From Bolinopsis microptera (taxonomy: Eukaryota > Ctenophora > Tentaculata > Lobata > Bolinopsidae), in NCBI RefSeq assembly GCF_026151205.1, contig NC_087084.1, positions 7,117,394-7,181,393 on the forward strand: a stretch of 64,000 bases of DNA. Direction: 5' to 3'. The notes under the pieces are model-generated. The model had not been told where the DNA came from. It saw only the letters and a program-made list of their open reading frames with translations, and searched no databases. The position numbers and the translations under genes were made by a program. Numbering within the stretch: position 1 is the first letter of the stretch; the number at the start of each line of letters is the position of its first letter. Below, one piece after another: positions 18,543 to 33,200 of the stretch.

Positions 18543-18616
18543 TTGACGGATGTTACTCGTCTAAATTTCTTCGAAGTAGCGCGCGCCCGATGTAGTGCCT
18601 CCCGATGGCCCGAGCT
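18543..18616 (+). repeat. Dispersed repeat flanking the array (left copy)
   Basis: A 45-bp stretch, TTGACGGATGTTACTCGTCT to GCGCGCGCC, is identical to 52034-52078. The similarity continues loosely to CTACGA, just before the array starts at about 18617. Confidence 0.8.
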
Positions 18617-19549
18617 ACGATGCCTTGACCTTTCGACGAGTGTTTGCCCACAGGGGATCAAAAAAATATGAATCACCTTGAAACATAACTTTGACACGTG
18701 AACTTATCAAACGACTGTAATGATTCCATTTAATTTTATTAGTATATTAGCTAGTTTATAGTAGTTACACACGATCAAAGAATTGAATAGCACAATTGGG
18801 CTCATTTGTTATGCGACCGTGTTTTCCCTCGGTGGGCCAGAAGGTTTTTGTTTGTGTAGTAGTGAGGGGGCGGAAAAACACGCTTTAATATAAATGAATG
18901 TTAAATATTGTAATTGACATTAGTGTGCCACAAGTTGATGTGGTTAAAACAAAATTTATGTCTAAACTTTTATCGTAGAAGGGCACTGATTTACCCACAT
19001 CACTAAGGCATATGGAGGATAATTAGCACAAAAGGATAAAAGCCTTTAAAACATGGACCTCCTGCTATTCAACGTACGTAATCCTAGCTCCAAAATAAAT
19101 AATTGCTCTAATTAGAAATCATCTGGCTGATACTTTTCAAAATTGTGGTCCCCTTGGGGCTTCGGTTAAAGCCCTTACAGGCAACAGGTCCTTATACAGC
19201 TCCCCAATTAATCTTTGTCATGCCCAGCCAGTACTTGTCATAAACCTGTACCAACTATTTTAAAATAAGTATACTTTTGCTAGAATTTTACATTTTAAGC
19301 CATAGAGCAATATTCTCAATTTTAAATTTAAAAAACATTTTACCCTAACTATGATGTGGTGGCATTTTCATACTTAACTAAAATTAAACTTTGGCAAAGT
19401 CAATAGATTATTAGTCACAACATTAATTATAGTTTAAGGGAATCCATTTTGCAATTGTGTTTCCATTGATTAGAATTTATGATATGTATTGAGTGAATAA
19501 TTGGTAAATAAATTAACTTTGTTTTATTACTTTTGTTTTATTAATTCAG
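18617..19549 (+). mobile_element. Array unit, 3' partial copy
   Basis: Starts at CCTTGACCTTTCG-ACGAGTG and runs to TTTTGTTTTATTAATTCAG. It matches the 3' part of the 5.37-kb unit and the cleaner copy at about 56360-57241. It is the truncated left end of the array and already shows the scattered single-base indels typical of the array. Confidence 0.85.
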
Positions 19550-22500
19550 ATGTTGTTCAATGAGTTCGCCACAAATGTTCAAATTATGTAGGTGGGTTAA
19601 AGGGACAACAATTGCTAGTAGTGATTTCTTTATTTGGCCGTTGACTACATTGGAAACATTTTGCAGGAGTTTTCCAGACGGCTTTTATCGTGAGTGGTGT
19701 TATTTACTTTGTTATGCACAAGCCATGCCAAACATTTTTGTTTTTGTGTTAGCCGTGCTACCAGGTGCAGAGTTTTATATAACACTAAACACTTATTCAC
19801 TATACAAATTTGCTAATACAATATCAAGCAGTGTCCGATCTTGCTGCAACGTCAGACACACAGTTCAGCCGCCAGTAACGTTAAGTGAACACCGAAACAC
19901 GAGGTTAGTGTTCATTTTGTAAAATCACTTTATGGATGGATAATTCAGTAATTGTGGAAGAAAATTACAGTCATGCCACCTATAGCGTCTATGTCATGGG
20001 TCTGATTAACGGCCAAGAATAAAAAACGTTGTGCGAGCATAAGAAAACACCGAGCTATATGTTGAGGTAGGGAGTAGCTGCGCGCGCGCTTTTAACATTA
20101 TTACGTTATAGCGCCGTACGGAAACGCAATATTTATAGTATTAACGTATTTGTTTTCATATATTTCCACGTTTTATCAATATCTTAGCATGGTCCAAAAC
20201 TTGTTTAAAGTTGTCATTATTGCCCACTCATTATAGAACCTGCTTTGGGAATCTAGAAGAGATCGGTTTAGCCTTTGATTTGATTGAGTTTACAGATGTG
20301 TTCACAAAGGAGGTTTATTCTGTGGATTGGAGGTCCTTGATTGATTCCAATGCCAGAGTTTTATAATAAGTTATGGCTTGGCTTTGGTGGTATTAGACGG
20401 TCATCCCTCAGTTCCAGACATGTTTAAGTAAAGAGTAGAGAGGATATTGGGTACCTTATAATTTTCACTATTTTAAAAAGTTCAGTTATAGTTACGAAGT
20501 TTGTAAAAGATTCATGAACAGTAAGGAGTTTTATGGACGTTAATAATGGTTGGTTGATTCCTTGGAATGGATATTCAGCTCCTAGTTTTTGACAACCATA
20601 AGGGTCTAACAAAGTTTATTATGATTTTCCGATTTGTCTCCCACCTAACTTTGGAGGCACGTAAAACACGATACTGCTGGTGCCACGCTTTCAATGGATC
20701 GACACAACCAGTTGGATACAACCGCGATTTAGGTTAGGATCCGGCTTTTCAGACGATCGGCATCTATGATTGAATGTGTAATAGTGCTTTTTATTCGGCA
20801 AATTCTTACACCCAGCAACCATAAAGCATGTCGGAGAACTTTTGATTGATGAAGTGATTTCATAACAATCGAGAATGACTAGATGAAGCTAGACTTTCAG
20901 TTCTTGACAGAAGTCGCAATCTTCAACTGCAGGACATTCAAGTTGGGGACAGCTCCCGCCACAATCTGCGGACAGCCTGAACAACATTCTAATCTTGTTT
21001 AACCATCAGCTGCAGCGTAAGATAATAATAACCTAGATCGATAAGCTGAGGATGAAAATGAATAATGGGGGATGTACAGTGACCACTCTTATGAATAAAG
21101 CTCCGAAAAAGCTCATTAAAACATCAGTTTGCAACTGTTTTAAGTAGTTGGGAATGCTTGTTCATGCAGAAAGCAGGAATACAATTGTGGATCAACCTGC
21201 CTTAAATGTCAGGACAATTGCACAATGTGCTGCTGAGGAATTATAAGTAAGGACTCTTATCTAGTATTTAATATGGTCATATCTAAATTACTGCTTCGAT
21301 TTCACGATAATTTGAGTGAAAGTTGTTTATTATCATGTTACGTAATTTTAAAATATTTTGATCGAAAATAATTTTATAATTTTGAATATTTGTTTTATAA
21401 TTGATTAAACTAATTATATTAATTATCTAATCAAATGGTTGTCAGATAAAAGTTGTTTATCTTTCCTGTTTGAACACATCTTTTAATCTAGAACTTTCTA
21501 TGACATCAGAAGTCGTTTTTATTGGCCTATCCGTCGCGGGTGTTAGAGTTCCGAGGCGGAGCCGACGGACCTCCGAGCGGATTCGGCACGGTGCTCCGCT
21601 AAAATGTATGTACACTGGACTCGAAGTACATTTTGGCGGAATCCAGCGGAGCACACGAGCGAATCCGAGCGGACTCCGTGCGGACTTTTAATTCCGCCCG
21701 CGGACTCCGAGCGGCCTCCGCGGCGGCTCGGCAGAGTGCCGTCCGGCAGAGGCTAAGCCACTGGCGGACTTCCGGACGCTGCGGACTCGGCGGAGTGCTT
21801 GCGGGACTACGCCCGGAACCTCTCCGCAAAGAATTGAAATCCGCCGGAGTCCGCCCCAGCTCGGCGGACTCCGCTCGGAGTCCGCCCGGACTCCAACAGA
21901 GTCATGACCTTCTAGACCTCCGACTTCGACCCTCGGACTAAATTTTTCACGTGAATTCAACATAGCATTTTGCAATATTGTGGTCAGATAAAGGTCGCGA
22001 AGTGTATAACTTAACCATTACCATAACAAATGTCAATTGTGTACAACTCTAGTCCTAACTTTGAACCCTACTAATGTCATAAACGTTGACCCTAACCCTC
22101 CACCAAACCGTACCGCAGCGAATTATCATGGCATTGATATTCTCCAGGCTTTACAGTTTCTTTCCCCTGTCGCAAGGAATTATTTTATGATTATCTATAA
22201 TGGCTTCAGGAAAAATCATTCGACAAGCCATTGCACTTAAACTTCTTCTGTCGATCTAACATTGAAAAATAACTAAGGATAAAAAATCATTGTTCTAGGG
22301 GCATATTTCATTGATTTAAGTTAAAGCTTTTGATACAATCTGTAATATAAACTGCTTAAAAAACTGAATGATTATGGATTCGTGGGACTGCAAATAAATG
22401 AATAGCCAGTTACCTCATATAATAGGCAGCAATATGTTTTCAGTACTTGGTGACAGAATCCGAAATAAACTGTCTGTAATATTTGGTGTGCCCAGGGTCT

Positions 22501-24930
22501 GTATTCAGGTCCCGTGCTTTTATTATCTACATCAATGAAAATATATAGAGTATAAGAACCTATGTAAGTTTATTACTTTTGCCGATGCAAATAACATATT
22601 TGTTGTCTGATAAAATGTATAAAACACTTTACTGCAAGCTTTACAAAATCTTAAAACTTGTCTCATCAATATATGATAGAGTTTCTTCTGCTGCATATCA
22701 ACACAAAGAAATGTTGTTATATCCACTTTAAGCCGAACTGTAGAAATGAACAGATTCAATCACTAATGACATTAGAATAACTGACAATGGAATAATATAA
22801 TAATTAAAAAGGTTAGAGGAAACTAAGTTTCTTGAGTCATTATGGACAAAAAACTGAACAGGGATGCTCATTGGGAGCGTTAAGTCGTAACATTGAAATT
22901 GTGATGGTAGACTCTGTGGAATCAGTCGCTGTGTACCTAAAACACTTAATTAAGGACCTGTACCACACCCTTTTTGAATCTCATCTATGTTATGGAATAT
23001 ATGTTTGGGGAGGTGTATCATAATAGTTAAACTAGAAGAAGCCATATTTAAAACACAAAAGAAATGCATAAGAATTCTCTTTGGTGATATTGATGCGTAC
23101 TGCAATAAGATCAAAACATGTGCCAGAGTAAGGCCTATCATAGGGATAAGACGGTAAAGTTATCAAGCAGATGTTAGGGCAAAGATTTCTTTGAACCTAG
23201 AAACACTGTAAACAATACTGTACGAGTATAATTCCTGACTGTACACAATTCTTCATAAGTAGTTGCACTGTTTACTTGAAATGTTTTTAAAATTATAAGT
23301 TCCATCACCAGTCTAATGTTCTCTTTATTAATCAGGTCACCAGACGTGCAATCTACCTCATCACACCACTCCGTCAGACTATTCATCTACAATCAAACCA
23401 GTATTTGGAATCACTGCCGTAAGTCAACGAGTGAAAATAGTCTTCTCCCACTACTATCAGTATATTCTCAAGTATAATCTAAGAAAGCTGTCGTTAGAAC
23501 TACAATCTAAATAGACAGACAATACTATGTGCAGTCTACAACTTTGGATGCAAAGTATTATCCATTGAAAATAGGTTAACTAACTAAACTTAATCATATG
23601 AGTAAACCACGGTGTTATTGACAAAGTACCATGACAAGGGTTATCAGACCTATATATTAATCTAAGAGACGAAACAATACGGATCCTATAAACAATTTTA
23701 AAATCCTGCGGCACAGGATCTGTTGTTTTCCTACTCTGCTCTCCCAAACCCCTTCCTTCCCCTTTTCTTCAGGTTTATTTTCAATTTTTTTCAAATTAGA
23801 TAGCAGATATATTTTCTTTCGAATTCAGTAATGGCATTATACATATTTGGTATGGTGTGTATGTTGTGTTTAGTGTTTGCAACTAGGTATGTGCTGTATA
23901 TGTTTGAAGAATTGAGGCTCACGACGTATCGTCCCATGGGTTGAGTTGTAAGCTGTGTATATGTTCAATCGCCTTACTTCGTATGGTGAAAACATCGACA
24001 GGTTTGCCTTGGACCTTTCGGACGGAGTGTGTTGCACAACCGGGGATCATAAAAATATGATCACCATGAACATTACTTTGACCGGAACTTATCAAACGAC
24101 TGTAATCGATTCCATTTAAATGTTTGTCAGTCATTAGTAATATAATTAGCTGTATTAGTAGATACACCACGATCACAGAATTAGAAGAGCACAATTGGGC
24201 TATTTGTATCTGCGACCGTGTTTCCTCGTGGGCGACAGGTTTTGTTGTGTAGTAGTGCTGGGAAATAACACGCTTTAAATAACAGAATGAATGCTAAATA
24301 TTGTTAATTGACATTGTTTTTTTGGCCACAGTTTATGTGTAAAACAAAATTTATGGTCAAACATTATATATCGTAGAAGGCATGATTTACCAACATCACT
24401 AAGCATCTGGATGGATAGTTTGCACACAAGGCATAAACTGACCATTTAAAAATGACCACCAGCTATACAAGTAAATATAGCTACAAAAATATATAATTGC
24501 TCTACATAGAAACATCTAGGCCTGATCTTATCACATTGTGGTCCCTGGGTTCAGGTATAAGACCATTCACAGGCAACTGGGTCTTTTACCAGCCTCAATA
24601 AAACTAGTCATGCCAGTTCTGTCATAACTGTAACCAACATATTTAAAAATATGATATCTTTGCTAGAATTTTCACATTTTGAGCATTGAGCAATTCTTAT
24701 CAATTTTAAAATTTTAAAATACTAATTTTACCCATAACTATGATGTGTGCATTTCATTATTAAACTAAAATTCATCTTTGAAGTCGATAGATTATTAGTC
24801 ACACTAAAATTATAGTTTACAGACATCCTTTTTGCTTTGTGTTTCCTTTATTAGAATTTATGATTGTATTGATTGAATAAATTGGTAATTAATTTAATTT
24901 TGTTTTATTAACTTTTGTTTTATTATTCAG
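19550..24930 (+). mobile_element. Array unit copy 1: LINE-derived 5.37-kb repeat
   Basis: The unit starts after TTTTATTAATTCAG and holds, in order: about 2 kb of AT-rich sequence without a recognised domain; a GC-rich palindromic block (21540-21920) built from CGGACTCCGAG motifs in both orientations; a reverse transcriptase region with GFRKNHSTSH near 22200, FIDLSKAFDTI near 22310, GVPQGSVLGP near 22485 and a FADD-type core near 22575; a C-terminal region with LPP-type motifs near 23330-23500; and a 1.2-kb 3' UTR. Frames are broken by many one-base indels. CR1/Jockey-like is inferred from motif style. No endonuclease is seen, and the 390 bp between GC block and RT motifs leave no room for one there. 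Confidence 0.8.
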
Positions 24931-27900
24931 AAGCAGTAGTTGTTCAATGATTCGCCACAAAAATGTTCAAATTATGTAGGAGGTTAAAGGACCACAATTG
25001 CTCGTAGTGCTTCTTTGTGCCCGTTGACTACAATGAACAATTTTGCAGGAGTCTTCTCCAGACGGGCTTTTATCGGAAGTGCGTGTTATTTACTTGGTTT
25101 TGCACAAGCCAGGCCAACATTTTTGTTTTTTGTGTTAGCCGTGCTACCAGGTTGCAGAGTATTATAAAAACTAAACAATTTATGCACTATACAAATTTGC
25201 TAATACAATATCATGCAGAGTACGATCTAGCTGCAAACGTCAGACACCACAGTTCAGACGAAGTTACGATTTACGTGAAACACCGAAATATAGAGGTTTA
25301 GGTGTCATTTTTGTAAATCACTTTTAGGATGGATAATTCAGTAATTGTTGAAGAAAATTACAGTCACTGCCACCTTTAGCGTTATGTCATGCGGTATGAT
25401 TTAAGGCCTAAGCATAACGTTACGTGGCGCATAAGAAACCAGCGCTATGTTGAAGGAGAGTAGCTGCACGGCGCGCTTTTTAACATATATTACGTAATAG
25501 CGCCGTACGGAAACGGCAATATTTAAGTAATTATGTATTTGTTTACATAAATTCCACGTTTTTATCAAATAATCTTGCATGGTCCAAAACTGTTTTAGTT
25601 GTCATTATGCCTCTCATATCGAACATGCTTTGGGCATCTAGAGAGATCGGTTTAGCCTTGATTTGATGAGTTACTGGATGTGTTCTCAAAGTCTGGTTTA
25701 TTTGTGGATTGGAGTCCTTGAATTGATTCCAAAGCACCAAGAAGATTTATAAATATAGTTATGGCTTGGGACTTTGGTGGTATTAGACGGTCATCCTCAG
25801 TTCAGACATGTTAAGTAATGAGTAGAGAGATATGGGTTACCATATATTTCCTATTTAAAAAGTTCAGTTATCAGTACGAGTTCGTAATGATTATGAACAG
25901 TAGGAGTTTATGGACTGTTTAAAATAATGGGTTTGGTTGATTCATTGGAATAGAATTCAGCTCCTAGTTTTTGACAACATAAGGTCTAACAACGGTTATT
26001 ATGAACTACCGATTTAGACTCCCCCTAAACTTGGAGGCACGTAAACACGATACTGCTGTCCCCCTGCTGTGCCACGCTTTCCCAGTTCAGACTCCACAGT
26101 TGGATCACGGAATTGTAAGGATGGCTATTAAGACCGATCGCACTCTATCGTTGTAAGTAGTAATAGTTGCTTTTTTTTCGGCAAATTCTACAACAGCAAC
26201 CATTATGAATGTCGGAGAACTTTTGATGCTGAAGTTGATTTAATCTCATAATCGAGATGACTTGATGAAGCTAGACTTTCAGTCTTGAACAGAAGTCGCA
26301 CAACTTCAACAGCAGGCATCAGTGGGAACAGCTCCCGCCAACCATCTGGGCAGCTGAACACACATTCTAATCTTGTTTACCATAGCTGAGGCGTTAAGAT
26401 TATAATAACATAGATACGATAAGCTGAGGATGAAAGAAGAATAATGGGGCGCATGTTCCAGTGACCACTCTTATGGAATACAGCTCCGAAAAAGCTCTTT
26501 AAAACAAATCCAGTTGCAACTGTTTAAAGTCAGGTTGTGGCAATGCCTTTGTCTACATGCAGAAAGCAGGAATACATTGTGGATAAACCTGCCTTAAATG
26601 TCAGGACAATTGCACCAATGTGCCAGCTGAGGACTTTCATATTGTAAGACTCTTATTTAGTATATAATATGGTTAAATATAAAGTACTGCTTCGATTTCC
26701 CGATTAATTTAGTTGAAAAAGTTGTTTATTAGTCCTGTCTACGTATTTAATATATTTTGATCAGAAAATAATGTTATAATTTTTGAATGTATGTTTTATA
26801 ATTGATTAATAATTTATAAATTATCTAATCAAATGGTTGTCAGATAAAAGTTGTTCTCTTTCCTGTTTGAACACATCAGTTTAATCTAGAACTTTCTATG
26901 TCATTAGAGAAAGTCGTTTTTATTGGAACTACGTAGCGGAGTAGAGTCCAGCGGCGGAGCCGCCCGGCACTCCGAGAGGACTCCGGCGGTTGCTCCGATA
27001 AAATGTATTAACACTGGACTCGAGTACATTTTGGCGGGACTCACGAGCGGAGCCGAGCGGACTCCGAGCGGACTCCGAGCGGACCTTTAAAGTCCGCCGC
27101 GGACTAGAGGCGGCTCGCGGCGGCTCGAAGAGGTCCGCGCGCAGAGTAAAGCCACTAGGCGGACTCCGGTCCGCTGAGGACTCCGGCGGAGTGCTTGGCG
27201 GACTCCGCGGACCTCTCAGCCAGACTTGAATCCGCCGGAGTCCGCAGTCGGCGGACTCCGCGCGGAGTAAGCCGACTCCAAACAGCGTCCACTGACTTCC
27301 GACCTCCGACTTCCGACCCTCGGCTAAAATTTGTCACGTGACATACAACATAGCATTTTGCCAATTATTTGGTCAGATGAAAAAGGTCGCTAGTGATAAA
27401 CATTAACATTACTCACAGTCAATAGGGTTACAACTCTAGTCCTAACTTTGACCCTTAATTTTATAACTTTGACCTTAACCCTCACCAAAACCGTCCGCAG
27501 CGAAATATTCATTGTCATTGATATTCTCCTGGCTTTACAGTTTCTTCAGTCGCAAGGTTATATATGAAAATCATATGGCTTCAGAAAAAATCATTCGACA
27601 AGCCATGCACTTACTTCTCTGTCGACTACATGAAAATCATAGAGATAAAAATTCATGTACTAGCTTCTGCATTGATATAATGTAAAAGTTTTTTGATACA
27701 ATCTGTCATGATAAAATGCTTAAAAAACTGAATGATTATGGAATTCGAGGGAATGAAATAAATTTATAGCCAAGTTACCTTCTATTAGGCAGCATATGTT
27801 TTCAGTACTTGGAGAAGATCCGAAAAACTGTCTGTAATATTTGCGTGTTGCCTCAGGAGTCAGTATTAGGTCCCTTGCGTTTCATTATCTACATCAATGA

Positions 27901-30287
27901 AATATATAGGAGTATTCAGGAAATACGGTAAGTTTTACTTTTTGCCGATGACACCCAACATATTTTGTTTGTTGATAAATGTATAAAAAACAACTTTACT
28001 GCAAAGCTAACAAAATTCTTTAAACTTGTTCTTCATATATGAAGTGTAACTTGCTGCATATCAACACATAAGAATGTTGTTATATACACTTTAAGCCGAA
28101 CTGTAGAGATGAACCAGATTCAAACACTATTGAATTTGAACTGTCAATGGTTATTTATAATATTTAAAAAGTGAGGATTAAGTTTCTTGGAGTCATTATG
28201 ACCAAAAACCTGAACTTGGGATGCTCACTGAGAGCGTTAAAATAGTTATAATTGAAAAGGTGAGATGGTAGATATGTTGGAATAGACGATGTGTACCTAA
28301 AACACTCTATTAAGGACCTGTACCACACCCTTTGAGAATTCACAACCTATGTTATGAATATCGTTTGGGGATGGTGTATCAAATAATAAACTAGAAGCCA
28401 TATTTTAAATACACAAAAGAAAATGCATAAGGAATTCTCTTTGCGTGATAATGATGCGTACTTCAATATGTTCAAAACATGTGCAGAGTAAGGACTAGCA
28501 CTAGGGTAAGACGGTATGTTATCAAGCAGTTGTTAGGCAATTGCTTTCTTTGTTCTAGAACACAGTAACCAATCTGTAACGAGTTTAAACTTCCTGACTG
28601 TCCCATCAATCTTCATAAGTTGCCCTACTGTTTACTGGAAATGTTTAAAATAATAAGTTCCCAATCCACCAGTCTCAATGTTTCATTTATTCAACAGGTC
28701 ACCAAGACGAGACAACTACTCATCCCACCACTCCGTTCCTCTTATTCATCTACCTAATCAAACAGTATTTGAATCACTGCCGTAAGTCAACGAATAGTGA
28801 ATTAGACTTCTCCACTCCTATACAGTATTTCAAAGATAATCTTAGAAAGCTTGTTAGAACTACATTCTAAATATGACAGACAACTATGGTGCAGTTACAA
28901 CTTTGATGCAAATGATTTCATTGAAATAGGGTAATTAACTAAACTTAATCATATGAGTAAACCACGGTGTATTGCAAAGAACATGACAAGGGTATCAGGG
29001 ACCTATATATTAATCTAAGGACGAACAAAACGAATCTTCATACAAAAATTTTAAAATCCTGCGGGCACAGATCCTGTTGTTTTCCTACTCTGCCTCTCCC
29101 CAAACCCCTCTCCTTCCCTTTCTTTCAGGGTTATTCTTCAATTTTTTTAATTAAGATAGCAGATTATTTTCTTTCGAATTAGTAATGGAATTATACATTA
29201 TTTGGTATCGTATGTATGTTGTGTTAGTGTTAGTAACTAGTATGTGCTTGAATATTTTGAAGAATTTGGAGGATCACGACGTCTCGTCCCTTGGGTTGAG
29301 TTGTAAGTGAGTATATGTTCAAATAGCCTTACTTCGTATGGTGAAACATCGAAAGTTTGCCTTGACCTTTAGGTGGAGTGGTTTGCCCTCGGGGATCAAA
29401 AAATATGACTTATCCATGAACACTTACTTTGACACGTGAACCTTATAAAAAACGTCTGTAATGATCCATTAAATTTTCTTAGTATATTTAGCTAGTTTAT
29501 AGTAGATACACATCGATTCTCAAGAATAGAAAGCACAATTGGGCTCTTTGTCTGCGACCGTGTTTCCTCGGTGGGCCGGACAGGTTTTTGTTGTGTAGTA
29601 GTGCTGGGGAAAAATACCACGCTTTAAATATCAATGAATGTAATATTGTTAATTGACATTAGCATGCAAACAGATTTATGTGGTAAATACCAAATTTATG
29701 TCAAACATTATTTTCGTAGAAGGCATGATTCTACCAACATCACTAAGCTTATGGCATGGATAATTAGCACACAAGGATAAACTGACCTTTTAATCAAGAC
29801 CACGAGCTTTACCACGTAATCATAGCTCCCGAATAAAATAAATTGCTCTACATAGAAACATCTGGCCTGATCTTAATCACATTGTGGTCCCCTGGGGTTC
29901 GGGTAAAGGCCCTTTACAGGCAACTGGGTCCTTTTACAAGCCACAGAAAATCTAGTCATGACCTGTACTGTCTCATAACTGTAACCAACTATTTAAAAAA
30001 TAGATATCTTTTGCTAGAAATTTTACATTTTAAAGCCATAGAGCATCTTCTCAATTTTAAAATTTAAAAATAACATTTTTCCCTAACTTGATGTGGTGGG
30101 CATTTCATACTTAATAAAATTAAACTTTGAAAGTTCATTAGATTATTAGTCACAACAAAAATTATAGTTTAAGACATACATTTTGCTATTGTAGTTTCCA
30201 TTTTAGAATTTATGATATGTAATGTTTGAACTAATTGGTAATATATTTATTTTTGTGTTTATTAACTTTTCCTGTTTTATTAATTCA
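24931..30287 (+). mobile_element. Array unit copy 2
   Basis: Same order as copy 1: GC-rich block at 26935-27335, RT active-site region at about 27670-27960 (GCCTCAGGAGTCAGTATTAG for the VPQGSVLG motif, TTTTTGCCGATGACAC for the FADDT core), 3' UTR from about 29045. The RT frame is broken by scattered indels. Confidence 0.8.
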
Positions 30288-33200
30288 ATGTTGTTCAATG
30301 AGTTCGCCAAAAAATGTTAAAATAATGTAGTGAGGGTTAAGGACACAATTGCTAGTAGTGCATCTTTGTGCCGTTGACTACAATGAACATTTTGCCGGGA
30401 GTTTCTCCAGACGGCTTTTTTATCGGGAGTGCGTGTTATTTACTTGGTTTTGCAAAAGCCAGGCCAACATTTTGTTTTTGTGTTAGCCGTGCTTCCAGGT
30501 TGCAGAGTATTCTAAACATAAAAACAATTATAAACTATTCATATTGCTTATACAATATCATCAGAGTCCGATCTAGCTGCAAAAACGTCAGACAACCACA
30601 GTTTCAGCCGCAAGTAAACGTTTAAGTGAAACACCGAACACACGAGTTTAGGTGTTCATTTTGTAAATAAATTTTTTTTTTTTATGGGTGGCTAATTCAG
30701 TAAATTGTTGAGAAATATTACAGGTCACTGCCACCTTTAGCTGTTTATTGTCAGGGTTCTGATATTAACGGCAAGAATAAACGTATAGTGCGCGCATAAG
30801 ATACCCGCGCAAATGTTGAGGTAGGGAGTAGATGCGGCGCGGTTCTTAACATATATTACGTTTAGCGCGTACGGAACAGGCAATATTTAAGTAATTAAAG
30901 TATTTGTTTACATAAATTCAACGTTTTTATCAATATATAGCATGGTCAACAAAAAACTGTTAAAGTTGGTCATTATGCCCATCCCATTATCGAACACTGC
31001 ATTTGGGAATCTAGAGAGATACGGTTTAGCCTTGTTTTGATTGAGTAAGGAGGTGTTCACAAGTGTCAGGTTTATTCTGTGGATTGGGAGTCCTTGAATT
31101 GTTTCAAAGCCAAGAAGATTTAAAATAAAGTTATGGGCTGGCTTTGGTGGTTTTTGACGGTCTACCCTAAGTTCAGACATGTTCTAAGTAGAGAGTAATA
31201 GAGAGATAATGGTGCCCTAATACTTTCACTATTTAAAATGTTCAGTTATAGTACGAAGGTTTGTAAAGATTATGACAGTAAGGTGTTTATGACTGTTAAA
31301 TAATGGTTTGGTGTTTCCCTTGGAATAGAATTCTGCTCCTAGTTTTTGACAACCTAAGGGTCTAACAAGTTTATTATGAATACCCCGTTTAGGACTACTC
31401 CCTTAAACTTGGAGGCACGTAAACACGATACCTGCCTGTGCCTCGCCTTGCAATGCGATCAGACCCACCAGTTGGGACCACGGAATGGTAAGGATAGGCT
31501 ATTCAGAAACGATCGCATCATCGATGAAAGTGTAATAGATGCTTTTTATTCGGCAAATTATACACAGCAACATAAAGCATGCGGAGAACTTTTGATGCAG
31601 CAGTTGATTTCATCACAATCGAGATGAATAGATGAAGATAGACTTTCAGTTCTTGACAGAAGTCGCAATCTTCAACAGCAGACATCATGTGGAACAGATC
31701 ACGCCAACATATGGGACAGCTGTACAACATTCTAATCTTGATTACCTAGCTGGCAGGGCGTAAGTTAATAATAACTAGATCGATAAGCTGAGGATGTAAG
31801 AAGAATAATGGGGCGAACCTGTACCAGTGACCAATCTTATGAATACAGCTCCGAAAAAGCTCATCTTTAAAAAATCAGTTGCAACTGTTCTAAAGTTCAG
31901 GTTGTGGCATTGTTGTTCATAGCCAGAAAAGCAGGAATACATTGTGGATCAAACCTGCCTTAAATGTCAGGGACAATTGCACCATTGTGCCAGTGAGGAC
32001 TTCATAAGTAGACTCTTATCTAGTATATAATATGGTCATATATGAAAGTACTGCTTCTCGAATTTCACGATTATTTAGTGAAAAGTTGTTTTATTTATTC
32101 ATGTTTACGTATTTTTAAATATTTTGGATCGGAAAATAATTGTATAATTTTGAATATTTGTTTAATAATTGATTACTAATTAATTATTATCCAATAAATG
32201 GTTGTCGATAAAAAGCTTGTTCTCTATCCTGTTTTCGAAAACATCAGTTTATTCTAGAACTTCTCTTAAGACATTCAGAAGTCGTTTTTATTGCACTATC
32301 CGTCGCGGAGTAGAGTCGCGGCGGAGCCGCCGGACTCCGAGCGGACTCCGGCGGTGTGCTCCGCTAATAAATTGTATTTACACTGGAATCAGAGTACATT
32401 TTGGCGGACTTTCCGAGGGAGCGGAGGCGGACTCCGAGCGGACTCGAGCCGGACTTTTAAAGTCCGCCGCGGACTCGAGCGCTCCGAGGCGGGCTAGGCA
32501 GAGTCGTCCGCCGCAGAGTAAGGCCACTAGGCGGGACACCGGTTCCGCTCGCGGTCTCCGGCGGAGGGGTGCTTTGGCGGACTCGCCGGACCTCTTCCGC
32601 CAAGACTTGAAATCCGCGGAGTCCGCCAGATCGGCGGACTCCGATCGGAGTCGCCGGAACTCCACAGAGTCCACTGACTTCGACCTCAAGACTTCCGACC
32701 TCGGCTAAATTTGTCAGTGACATACCAACATAGCATTTTGGGCTAATATCTGTGGTCAGTGAAAAGGTCGCTAGTGATTAAACTTAACCATTACCCTCAC
32801 AAGTCAATTGTGTACAATATAGTCCTATACTTTGGACCTTAATGTATAAACGTTGACCATAAACCTACCAAACCAGTTTCCGGACAGAGCAATATCAATG
32901 TCATGATATTCTACAGGCTTTACAGTTTCTGCAGTGCAAGGATTATTTTATGAAAATCAATATGGGCTTCAGAATAAATCATTCGAAAGCCATGCACTTA
33001 ACTTTTGTACGAATACTGAAAAATCACTAGAGCTAAAAATAATGTACTAGCATCTCATTGATTTTAAGTAAAGTTTTATACAATTGTCTGATAAACTGCT
33101 TAAAAATCTGAATGATTATGGAATTCGTGGGACTGCTAAATAAATAATAGCCAGTTACCTCTCATAATAGGCAGCAATATGGTCAGTATTGGCGGAAGAA